Assembly (NCBI RefSeq): GCF_016801865.2
Contig: NC_068938.1
Location: 67,121,005-67,185,004, forward strand
DNA length: 64,000 nt
Direction: 5' to 3'
Origin: Culex pipiens pallens
Lineage: Eukaryota; Arthropoda; Insecta; Diptera; Culicidae
This document shows positions 24,381 to 32,772 of the stretch, one piece after another. The notes beneath the pieces are model-generated. The model was not told where the DNA came from. It saw nothing but the letters and a program-made list of their open reading frames with translations, and did not search any database. Made by a program: the position numbers and the translations under genes. How positions within the stretch are numbered: the first letter of the stretch is position 1; each line of letters starts with the position of its first letter.

Positions 24381-24779
24381 TTGTTTATCGGTTGAAATTT
24401 TTTAAATCTTAGGCAGCCGGCTGCGGAAAGATAAATAATTGATTATTTAAAAAGTTTTTTAATCGAACGCGTGCCAACCGAGCAGTAGTGCTATGGGCTG
24501 GACTTATCAGTTTTTTGTTCTGATTGTATAATTTAGATAACGCGGGCAAATTTCAAAAAAATAGTAAATAAAAGACGCTTTACGCTTCATAAAATCGATA
24601 GTTTGACGAGTTAATACTAAGTTAATTTGATTACATGAAAAGAACCTATAAGAATAATTTTATGAAAAAAATGTTTACTTTTGCAATTTTTTATCAAACA
24701 TTGGTTCCGGCCCGTCACTGCTTCAGAAAAATCAGATCTGGCCCGCAGGGCCAAAAGGTTGGGCACCCCTGAAATAAAC

Positions 24780-25060
24780 AGTCCGATCAAAAAATAAAAT
24801 CAAACAAAAAAACTGTTTGTTTGATTAAAATAGTGGAGCATTTATCTGAGAATCAGAAGTCCGGAAATTGCCTAAATCTTAGAAAATTTTAAGCGTCAAC
24901 ATACAGTGAAGTGATCAGAATGGAAACAAAACTCATTTTCTGCATTTTTTAAAGAAAAAATATGGCCTTCACCATTCAAATATTATATCTTATTTATGTA
25001 AAGGAATATTTATTTAAGGGAAAATATTTATTATGCATTGGAACTGTGTTGTTAATTATT
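24780..25060. other. AT-rich intergenic stretch
   Basis: Lies outside the outer hAT-type element; no gene recognised. Confidence 0.3.
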
Positions 25061-25280
25061 AATAGTCAACATATTAATCATTGCCCTAAGCCCTAAGTCC
25101 AATCCTTGTGAAGATACAGCGGTTTTAAACATAAAAATGTTGAAAATAGGTGTTTTGGCCATTTTATGTGGTTTTTGACCATTTCTTTATGACAGACTTG
25201 ATTTTTCAGTCTAGTAAATATTTGTACCGAAAATCTCGTCCGATTTCCCATAAGTTTTTCTTTGACAGCCGGATACAAAA
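25061..25280 (+). repeat. R5 dispersed repeat, copy 1
   Basis: Shares ordered blocks (CCTTGTGAAGATACAGCGGTT, ATGACAGACTTGATTTTTCA, CTCGTCCGATTTCC) with 52975-53150 on the same strand and with 62855-63070 on the opposite strand. Non-coding; ends not defined. Confidence 0.6.
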
Positions 25281-25432
25281 GTACCAGAAAATAAGCTAAT
25301 TTGGGCTGCATTTGCTAATTTATTATATTTGTATCCAAATGAGAATGTATCCTTTACATTGTTCGTTCTTTTTTCACATTTCTCTGAGGAGTAACTAATT
25401 AACCTTATTAGGTATTCATTTTAAGATTTTAA

Positions 25433-25836
25433 CCCTCTAATGCCCAATTTTTTTCGAGTTTTTTTTATTTTTCTTGTATTTAGAAGGTCATTTTGAGCAA
25501 CTTTTGTTCTACGAAAAACTTTACTCCTATTGTTTTAATTTTTCTTGTTTCATTTATAGTACTTCAATTTGCATTGATCTTGTTTAGTTTATGTTTGTTT
25601 CTGATAGCATTTGGCTTACTCTCCCACCTCCTATTATTACCTTTTGCCGATTTATTTTTTTCATGTTTTAACAGTCACAAATAAAACAAGTCTAACTTCC
25701 AAACAGATTTTTTTTTGTAAAATTTAAGAGTTTTTCCTTCCAATGCATTTTAAAGGTCAAAAATTGGTTGAACAATTGATTTTTGGCGAATTTTTAGTTC
25801 GAAGCCCGCCTAGACGCTGGGTTGAGTTGTAGAGGG
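25433..25836 (-). mobile_element. R1 piggyBac-like MITE with intact TTAA flanks
   Basis: CCCTCTAATGCCCAA at the left and TTGTAGAGGG at the right, each adjoining TTAA (25429-25432, 25837-25840). 404 bp, internally deleted relative to the 16995 copy and in the opposite orientation. TTAA duplication plus CCC.../...GGG ends is the piggyBac signature; it is non-coding. Confidence 0.75.
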
Positions 25837-25849
25837 TTAAAGTATTGGA

Positions 25850-26590
25850 AGGAAGAACTCTTAAATTTTAAGAAAATTGTCAGTTTGGAAGTTAGACTTG
25901 TTTTATGTGACTTTGTCATTATTTAAAAAATGTAATTTTTCTGGGGTCAACTTTGGTTGTGTTTCCACTATATGATGTGAAATTCAGTATGCAGTACACT
26001 CAACCCCCGGTGGTTGGTCACTTTTTCGTTTGACACTTTTTTAGTTTGTACCCCGTTGGTTGGTCAAAGTCAAACTAAAAAGTAACGAACTGTCACTTTT
26101 TACACGGCGCTCACGCACACTATCAAAACAAACGTTTAGTAGTGTGTGTGAACTCCGTGTAAAAGGGGTGTCAAACTAAAACGTGACCCCGTTCGTTTGA
26201 CAACAGTTGGTGTCAAACCATCGGGGTTTGAGTGTAATTTTTTAGTGTACCAGACTATGCATCTAAGCATTTTTTACAATTTAAACGATAATGGTATCGC
26301 TATATAGTAGATAATGTGAAAAATTTGCAAAAAAATTAAAAAGTGACTGTAAAAACATGAAAAAATTAGATCGGCAAAAGATAATATGTAATAGGAGGAG
26401 ATAAAGTTAGCCATATCAGAACAAAACATAAACTAAACAAGATAAATGCAAATTGAAGTACTAAAAATGAATCAAGAGAAATATAAAACAAGAGAAGTAA
26501 AGTTTTTCAAAAACAAAAGTTGCTCAAAATGACCTTGTGAACACAAGAAAATAAAAAAAATCCTTGAAAAAAAATGTTCTCAGTGAAAAT
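25850..26590 (+). mobile_element. R1 MITE, second copy, interrupted
   Basis: Plus-oriented R1 sequence beginning at GAAGAACTCTTAA and running to the CTAAACAAGATAAATGCAAA core and beyond, with both extreme ends missing. It is interrupted at 25997-26234 by a TA-flanked palindromic MITE, so R1 was here first. Confidence 0.65.
25997..26234. mobile_element. Palindromic MITE, CACTCAA ends, TA target
   Basis: Left end CACTCAACCCCCGGTGG, right end in reverse complement CACTCAAACCCCGATGG, with repeated GTTTGACA and CACTTTTT motifs in both arms. TA lies on both sides (25995-25996, 26235-26236). 238 bp, non-coding, largely foldable on itself. Confidence 0.8.
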
Positions 26591-27200
26591 ACTCTCAACA
26601 GTTTCAGCAGTTTTCCTTTACTCTTTTTTTATTGATTTGTCAATTTTATACAAAATAATGTGCAATATTTTTTTTTATATTTATAATTTCTTAGCAGCAG
26701 CAATTCTTAGTGTTTTCAAATTACTTATTTTATAAATAAAAACGATCTATGTATTTAAATTTCTAGCTCATTTTAAAATGAAAACCAATCACTTTTACAG
26801 TTTTCTTTAGGTTAGCCGTAGTGAACCACAATTATAAATAGTTTTACATTCTTTGCTAAAAGAAAAGCAAGTTCTCGTATTCGACATGGTGAACACCGAG
26901 GTGAACACTGTATATTTTTAAATTAAAATTTAAAAATTATAAAATAAAATAATATTGATCAAAAAGGGACAAAAAAGCATTCAAGCTGTTGTCCAACCAC
27001 GTGAATTCATTTTCAAAAGCAAGTCGCATGGCTTGTTGCCTATCTGCCGGGGGATTACACCGCTTGGATTACACATTCACAGTAGTTTCTTCAATTTACC
27101 ACGAGATGTCGCTAGTCGCGTTCGCAGCAGTTCACCCCGAAAAGCAGTATGAACTGGAGAAAAGGCGCGAAAACGGCATGACAGTCAAATGTTTATGTTT
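26591..27200. other. Upstream region of CTF18
   Basis: AT-rich to about 26950, then GC-richer. Two overlapping short ORFs (26955-27152, 26989-27297) have no recognisable domain; they run into the CTF18 leader and are probably chance. Confidence 0.35.
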
Positions 27201-27247
27201 TTTGCCTCAGAGTGGGTGTTCGTTCCCGCGGGGAGTAATCGTTGCAT

Positions 27248-27252
27248 TCAGT
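27248..27252 (+). promoter_or_regulatory. Arthropod initiator-like TCAGT upstream of CTF18
   Basis: CATTCAGTTGCG lies 72 bp upstream of the CTF18 ATG and matches the insect Inr consensus TCAGT. No TATA box is evident upstream. It would give a 5' UTR of about 70 nt. Confidence 0.4.
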
Positions 27253-27319
27253 TGCGTGTTGTTAATTTTTAAGTGTTTAGAAAGATTTTGTACGTGAAAA
27301 TAAGTGAAAAAGTTCCAAA

Positions 27320-29267
27320 ATGGATCAATTCCCTACGGAGGAGGAGGAATTCGAGCTGCAGTACGGCGATGAGCTCGACGCGATGGACGACATGGGAATG
27401 GAGAGTGAGTGCTGATTTTTTGCCCCTAACAAGATTTTCAACAGTGACTAATCGCAACCTCATTGCAGTGACCCCGGCCACTCCAGGACCATCATCTCGC
27501 CAGGAACCACCGCGCGCATCGACGTCCTTCTCAAACTACAGTCGGCATGGTGGTCGCGCACCGGACAGTCCCCACCTGTCGCAGATCAACGAGGACAGTC
27601 CGCTGCGGAGTCCGGCGCTGTCGCAGATTCCGCGCAATGCCAGCACCACCCACAAGCGGCTGTTTGGCACTCCCTCGGACAAGGGGCAGTACGGGAGGAT
27701 GGCGTCGACGCCGTTTCCGGGTGCGTCGTCGTCGGTTGCGGCTGATCCGTTGGCGGAGATTCAGAACATGGGGTTGAATCCGAGGAAGCGCCGGTTGGAT
27801 GCGCTGTTTGGGGACATTCAGGACATCGAGGACGACCGGAGTGAGTACAACTTTGGCGGGATGGATTGTGCGACGAAGAAGAGTAAAACGGAGGAGCAGT
27901 TGGACCGGGAGTTGATCGAGAAGATTTTGGAGGCGAGGAAGCAGTTTCAGGCGGTGGTCAATCCGACCAAGTCGAGTGGGTTGGCCCGGGTGGAGGCGCT
28001 GCACCGGTTCAAGATGCAGAATTTGTCGTACTCGTTGCCGAAGTGGCCGTTTGCGACCGTTGTGCGGAGTGACAAGGAACGGGTTTACGTTCGGTTTCAT
28101 TCGGAGGAGTTTGAAACGAAGGAGATCAACGAGATTAACTGTTTCAAGGACGGTTACAATGGGCTGCTTGGGGAGGCCAAGGAGAGGATCTGGAACGAGG
28201 CGAAGGAGATCATCGCGAAGCGTTACGAGGAGCCGGTTCGAGCTATTGAGGCTAACCCGGAGGCGCCTGTTGTGGTCGTTCCGGATCATGGCTCCGTTTT
28301 GTGGGTTGAAAAGTATCGTCCAAAGCGATACATCGACCTGCTCTCCGATGAGACTACGAATCGAAGTCTGCTGCAGTGGCTGAAGCTGTGGGACAAGGTC
28401 GTCTTCAATCGCGAGCCCAAGCAAACCAAGGACACCAAACAAATCAACAGCTTCAACAAGAAAACGGGTCGTTTCGAGTCCGGAGGTTGGAAGAAGAAGG
28501 GCCGCTCAACGCTCAACACCGAACTGGACGAGCACGGTCGTCCCGCGCAGAAGATTGCCCTGCTCTGCGGCCCTCCCGGCTTGGGAAAGACTACGCTGGC
28601 CCACACAATCGCGCGACATGCTGGCTATGTTGTGCGCGAGGTCAACGCATCGGACGACCGAAGCCCGGAAGCGTTCCGGGTGGCGCTGGAGGGTGGAACC
28701 CAGATGAAGTCGGTGCTCAACCAGGACGGCCGACCCAATTGTATCGTGCTGGACGAAATTGACGGCGCCCCGGTGGCCACGATCGAGTTTCTGCTGCGGT
28801 TTGTGACTGGAGCGGTCCCCGTGAAGGGAGCCAAAAAGAGCGCCAAAGGGGAAAAGGCGGACAAGTTTATCTTGAAGCGGCCAATCATCTGCATCTGCAA
28901 CGACATGTACGTGCCGGCGTTGCGACAGCTGCGGCAAATGGCGTTCGTGGTTAATTTCCCACCCACAGAGTCGGCTCGACTGGCGGAGAGGTACGTAGAC
29001 TTGAACTCTTACTCCTAGCAAAATAAGCAAACACATTTCTCCCGTAGATTGCTACTCATCGCCAAGCAGGAGAAGATCCTCACCGATTTGACCGCAATGC
29101 TGGCGCTCGCGGACAAAACCGGCAATGACGTGCGAGCTTGCCTCTCAATGCTGCAGTTCCACAGCTCGCTCAAAAAACCGCTACGACTCACGGACGTGCT
29201 CAAGAGTAACGTCGGTCAAAAAGATCGCCACAAGGGACTGTTCGGCATTTGGTCGGCAATCTTTCAG
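27320..29267 (+). CDS. CTF18: CTF18, large subunit of the alternative clamp loader (5' two-thirds)
   Basis: Three exons: 27320-27404, 27469-28990 and 29048-29267, with introns of 64 and 57 nt (GT-AG), joining in phase to 609 residues. The ATG (context CCAAAATGG) opens an acidic N-terminus, MDQFPTEEEEFELQYGDELD. The reading frame that runs uninterrupted upstream of 27469 is intron read-through and was not used. The AAA+ module is complete: Walker A GPPGLGKT at residues 396-403, Walker B IVLDEIDG with D457/E458, and a sensor-1-type CICND at about N506, followed by the RFC-like helical lid (DKTGNDVRACLSMLQF). CTF18 replaces RFC1 in a clamp loader with RFC2-5, DCC1 and CTF8 that loads PCNA in the nucleus and supports sister-chromatid cohesion. 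The last 350-400 residues usual for the family, including the CTF8/DCC1-binding tail, are absent: the third exon ends at a good donor (CAG|GTAAGA) and no plus-strand continuation is seen in the window. Confidence 0.92.
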
Positions 29268-29289
29268 GTAAGAAACTCTACTTTCTACG

Positions 29290-29295
29290 TTTATT
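29290..29295 (-). terminator. Poly(A) signal of CFAP206
   Basis: AATAAA on the minus strand, about 27 nt beyond the CFAP206 stop codon. It lies only 22 bp from the CTF18 exon-3 donor, so the CFAP206 mRNA 3' end abuts or overlaps that splice site on the opposite strand. Confidence 0.75.
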
Positions 29296-29321
29296 GTTCA
29301 AAATTCATCATGACATCAAAT

Positions 29322-29790
29322 TTATTTCGAGCGCCGCGTCGACGACGCGCTCAAGCTCTCCACCGTGAGCGAGTAAACCTCGAGCGGGGACGGCGCCGCG
29401 GGTGTCTCCGTCTTCTTCAGCCGCGGTCTCCGCTCCTCGGTTTCGGTGCCGCGACTTACCCGCGTTTGCGTGCCCTGCACCTTCGGTGGGTAAACCTGCG
29501 TCAGCTTGGCCTTCGTAGTCTGGCAGGAGCTGGTGCGTTTCATGCGCATGTTTGTCAGCTCGATCGCCTCGCGGCGCAGATCCCAGATGTTCCACCGGTA
29601 CTGGCGGTCAATGTTGGACGGGACGGGGTGCAGTTCGGTTTGCACTTCCTGCTCGCACGTGATCGGGGCCTTGATGCGGAACACGTCCGAGCTTTGGGAG
29701 TTGTACGAGTTCTGTACCTTGTAGAAGATTTCCAGAAAGGTGATGAGCTGGATCTTGCGCCGGGCTAGCTGGACGATCTTGAAGAGGTAC
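29322..29790 (-). CDS. CFAP206: CFAP206, terminal exon 6
   Basis: The acceptor CCCCAG|GTACC at 29791 supplies the G that completes the lysine codon left open by exon 5 (AA at 60297), giving ...DEDPDK-YLFKIVQL... The exon encodes residues 479-633 and ends at TAA 29324-29322. It matches the C-terminal part of vertebrate CFAP206: a helix after the DPEK-like junction, VQTE (about 527-530), the block RWNIWDLRREAI (about 543-554) and QVYPPK. The tail is S/T/R-rich. This exon is 30.5 kb from exon 5. An internal GCGGGTAAGT could act as a donor, but the frame stays open to a stop followed by AATAAA, so I keep it as coding. Confidence 0.9.
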
Positions 29791-29829
29791 CTGGGGATAG
29801 CCAAAAAATGATTTTTTAAAAGTTTTACT

Positions 29830-30457
29830 AGCCTCGGTGAAATATTGTATGTTGGCAGGTTTCGGTCCTATTTAAATCAAAATGGCACAGAAACAATCAA
29901 ATTGAAGTTTTCCAAGTGTCACCCAAACTGACTCAATTTTTGAAAGCCGATATCTCTGAAACTATTGGTCAACATAACCTGGGTGCTGAATAGTGGTTCG
30001 CAAAACGGCCTCAATTTTGAACCAATTTTAAACTGTCAAAGTGGAACCAATTTGCTGTTCGCCAAAAGTTGAGAGTATTGTTATCGTTCATTAAACATTG
30101 TTTTTTTTTTGCAAGAATAAAAAAATGCTTTTGGAACCTGGAGTTGAAGTCAAGAAATCTAAAGAAAGTTGACGGCACTCACAATTTTTTAGCAAAAAAT
30201 GTCAAAAACTAGACAAAACAAAACACATGATACTAATTATTAAACAGCTCATTTATCAGTAAGAAAAAAGTTATGCTTGGCCCTCCTACTTTGTAAATGT
30301 AAAGAAAGTGGGATTAATCGAAAAGCACATTACGCATTCTCTCTATTCATCACCCAAAACATAACTTCAAAAAATATGTTCACAGCCCAATACGTTTATT
30401 CCGATTTTTCAAATTTAAAAGAGAAAAGCATTCGTTTTTGTTTACAATTGATTATGG
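29830..30457. repeat. Intronic stretch with a diverged fold-back-family segment
   Basis: Bases about 29900-29975 (GTCACCCAAACTGACTC, GATATCTCTGAAACTATTGGTC) are related to 54960-55025 of the fold-back family. The remainder is AT-rich and unassigned. Confidence 0.4.
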
Positions 30458-30532
30458 TACACAGCAAAAAATCCGATGGTAAAATCGCATGCAAAAGTAT
30501 GCACATCACCTTCGGCAAAATAAACACTTAAC

Positions 30533-32079
30533 CCTCTACTGCCCAAATTTTTTTTTCGAAAATTTTTATTTTTCCCGTGTTCAGGGGGTCATTTTGAGCA
30601 ACTTTTGTTCTACGAAAAACTTAACTTCTCTTGTTTTATGTTTTTGTTGTTTCATTTTTAGTATTTTAATCTGCATTTATCTTGCTTAGTTTATGTTTGT
30701 TTTTGGTAGTATTTGGCCTACTCTACCACCTCCTTTCATTATTTTTTGCCTATCTAATTTTTTACAGTAACTTTTTTTTTAACTTTTTCAATTTTTTGCA
30801 TGTTTTTCACATTTTCTGCTATAAAATGGCACCGTTATCATTTAAATTGTAAATAAATGCATAGAGGCATAGTCTGGGGCACTAGAAAAATTACTGCATA
30901 CTTCTTTTTACTTAAAATAGGGGCAGGGGGGGGGGCAGAATGGACCAGGGGGGCAGAATGGGCCACCCTTGATTTTGGGCTTTAGAATGGATTTAGACTA
31001 ATTGTAAGGCAAGGGTCTTATAAAGGACGTCAAATAACTTCACCATACCGAAAACGACGTTTGAATTCATTGTATTTTTCGAATTATGAGCAAAAATGTA
31101 AATTTATTAGAAAAACCACGCAAATGTTGTTTATTTTGAGGTTTTTAAATAAGCTTTCTAAAAAGTTGGATTGTTTGAAAAAGTTTGCTCAATGCTTATA
31201 ACGATACTAGATGTTACTACCAAGGTATACAATCAACAACGGAACCTTAAAATCATTCAGAGGCTTGGTGGTGGAAGTGTTAAAATAAAATCCACTTGGG
31301 GGCAGAATGGACCACAATCAAAAGTTATGAAATTTGTATTAAATGGATTATTTCACTCCTGGTAGCTTCACAAATAAAGTTTAATGCAACATTAGTTGAT
31401 TTGCTAGTTGTTTTGATGATTATTTGTAAAAATAGAGTCCTTTTTCAACATATTAACACTATTTTCAAAAAAATTTGTTTTGGTAAGTGACTATTTTTAT
31501 TAAAGTGGTCTAACTTCATGGAAACTATGTTAGAAAGGTACCTTAAGTCATTTCTTATCTCCCTTCAACGTTGTATTAGACGAAATGGCTTGTTTTCTAA
31601 GGTGGCCCATTCTGCCCCGCAGGGTGGCCCATTCTGCCCCGCACCCTAGAAAAGTAGTCGAAAAAACTTTTTTTTAACGTGGCTCAAAAATAGGTTTAAG
31701 CTAAAAAATTTCATCAACCAAGTATACAACATTGAAGGGAACATCCCAAAGCATAAGCCTACTACACTGAATTCATAAGTTTTCATGTTTTTCCATGGTT
31801 TTTGGTGCATTTTACTTAGGCGGGCCATTCTGCCCCCCCTACCCCTATAAGAAATGTTAGTAAAAAACACTGCCAAAGTTGACCCCTTAAAAAATGACAT
31901 TTTAAAAACATTGGCAAAGTCACATAAAACAAGTAAAACTTCCAACCCATAAATTTTCTAAAATTTTAGGAGTTCTTCTTTTCAATGCTTTTTAAAGATC
32001 AAAGATAGGTTGAAAAATTGATTTTTGGCGATTTTTTCAAATCGAAGCCCGTCTACAGGCGGGGTTGGGTTGTAGAGGG
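30533..32079 (-). mobile_element. R1 piggyBac-like MITE, interrupted copy
   Basis: CCCTCTACTGCCCAA at the left and TTGTAGAGGG at the right, both bordered by TTAA (30529-30532, 32080-32083). Interrupted at 30920-31845. Same orientation as the 25433 copy. Confidence 0.75.
30920..31845. mobile_element. G-rich-end TIR element (GGGGYAGGGGGG), TA target
   Basis: Left end GGGGCAGGGGGGGGGGCAG, right end in reverse complement GGGGTAGGGGGGGCAG, with TA on both sides (30918-30919, 31846-31847). GGGGCAGAATGGRCC motifs recur inside each end and at about 31301 (left-type orientation) and 31610-31640 (right-type). 926 bp, no coding capacity. Family not recognised. Confidence 0.7.
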
Positions 32080-32130
32080 TTAATATTACACACTGCATGT
32101 ACAATTTTTGCAAACACAAAAAAAAGTTGC

Positions 32131-32199
32131 AACCGACGGGATTCAAACCCAGCAGCAACAGAAAGGATTGGCGCCTTAGCCCACTCGGCCATCAGACCG
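32131..32199 (-). repeat. tRNA-like (SINE-type) block inside R2
   Basis: On the minus strand it contains a box-A-like TGGCCGAGTGG and a box-B-like GGTTTGAATCC about 32 nt apart, ending before a T-run (TTTTTTTT). This resembles a Ser/Leu-class tRNA 5' half. The acceptor stem does not pair, so it is a tRNA-derived repeat, not a functional tRNA gene. The 7754-7825 copy keeps box B but has a damaged box A. Confidence 0.6.
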
Positions 32200-32380
32200 A
32201 TGTAAAGTTGTAAGGATAAACGCATATATGAGCTTGACATTTCGGTCAAGTAGGTTTCCCATACTGATGGGCTACATATTTCAGGGTGTAAAATCACATA
32301 AAATTGCATAAAATAATGCAATATTTATTTTACACCCAGGCCTTTTACACGCAGCTGGACTACTACTTTTTTAGCTGTGT

Positions 32381-32420
32381 AGGTTTGGGTGCTCTCCCCA
32401 TTCAAGCCTTCGGACTCCTA
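32381..32420 (+). repeat. 40-bp block identical to 41-80
   Basis: Exact 40/40 match to the retroelement-like 3' end at the start of the window. It stops abruptly at 32420, where an unrelated TGTTG-starting sequence begins. Confidence 0.7.
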
Positions 32421-32652
32421 TGTTGTTGATTTTATGTTGAGATTATGATAGTCTCCAGTTGACAGGTCTTAGAACTTTTCGAGTTGTCTAGATAGCAACA
32501 TCAGATGTTTGCCTTGAGAATAAAGATTAAACGGGAACTGTCTTGACAGCAGCTTACGATTGCTTGCCATGAGAATAAAACTATAACTCTTACACACACT
32601 ATGGCAATGGTCGCAACGTTTGCTTAGAGCGTATCCTAGACCTTTTACCTTT
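32421..32652 (+). mobile_element. Possible LTR-type retroelement remnant
   Basis: Starts TGTTGTTG exactly where the preceding repeat breaks, has GAGAATAAA motifs and an ...ACACACA-like end near 32600 followed by TATGGCAATGGTCGCAACG. That could be a short LTR plus primer-binding region. It continues at 37462 after the hAT-type insertion. No gag/pol is present, so this is tentative. Confidence 0.25.
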
Positions 32653-32689
32653 CCAAAAACCAGGGCTGCGGAGTCGGGTCATATTTCAA

Positions 32690-32762
32690 ACGACTCCGAC
32701 TCCGACTCCGACTCCAGCTTTCTCAGACTAGTCGACTCCGACTCCGACTCCGGCTCCGGCTT
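32690..32762. repeat. (CCGACT)n subterminal tract, left
   Basis: GACTCC hexanucleotide repeats immediately inside the left end of the 4.8-kb element, interrupted by the 32773-35359 insertion and resuming at about 35366. Confidence 0.85.
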
Positions 32763-32772
32763 TCAACAAATG

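Larger units (their letters stand above)
9995..24771. mobile_element. Outer hAT-type element, 14.8 kb with nested insertions (TSD AAATAAAC)
   Basis: The left end CAGGCCTGCCCAACG and the right end, in reverse complement CAGGGGTGCCCAACC, are followed on both sides by related GGCCC...GCGGGCCA sequence. Flanks are a perfect 8-bp duplication AAATAAAC (9987-9994 and 24772-24779). Removing the nested element at 10657-23006 leaves about 2.4 kb. CAGGG-type TIRs and 8-bp TSDs are hAT hallmarks. No transposase frame was found. Confidence 0.7.
30460..32379. mobile_element. R2 TIR element, copy 2, carrying two nested insertions
   Basis: Ends CACAGCAAAAAA and AGCTGTG, flanked by TA (30458-30459, 32380-32381). 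An R1 MITE is inserted at TTAA (30529-32083), and that R1 copy is itself split by a G-rich TIR element (30920-31845). Without the inserts, R2 is about 370 bp and aligns with 7478-8005. Confidence 0.75.

Noticed and set aside
19001..24771. Pairing of the hAT-type ends at 19001 and 24771 as one element
   Set aside because: The ends are very similar, but flanks (AATTAACC and AAATAAAC) match only 6 of 8, and the interval crosses the well-supported element at 10657-23006. The end at 9995 has a perfect 8-bp match with 24772-24779, so 19001 is treated as a truncated copy.
27273..27468. CTF18 start at the upstream in-frame ATG 27273
   Set aside because: That frame crosses the first intron; the ATG at 27320 gives an acidic N-terminus and a clean GT-AG join in phase at 27404/27469.
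27531..28442. 303-codon minus-strand ORF opposite CTF18
   Set aside because: It is an antisense shadow of the GC-rich CTF18 exon 2, without a recognisable domain.
29049..29768. 239-codon plus-strand ORF running past the CTF18 donor
   Set aside because: After 29267 it reads through a strong GT donor into the antisense of CFAP206 exon 6. The extension does not resemble the CTF18 C-terminus.
32131..32199. Functional tRNA-Ser or tRNA-Leu gene
   Set aside because: Box A and box B are good, but the acceptor and T stems do not pair and the block recurs inside a transposon family.
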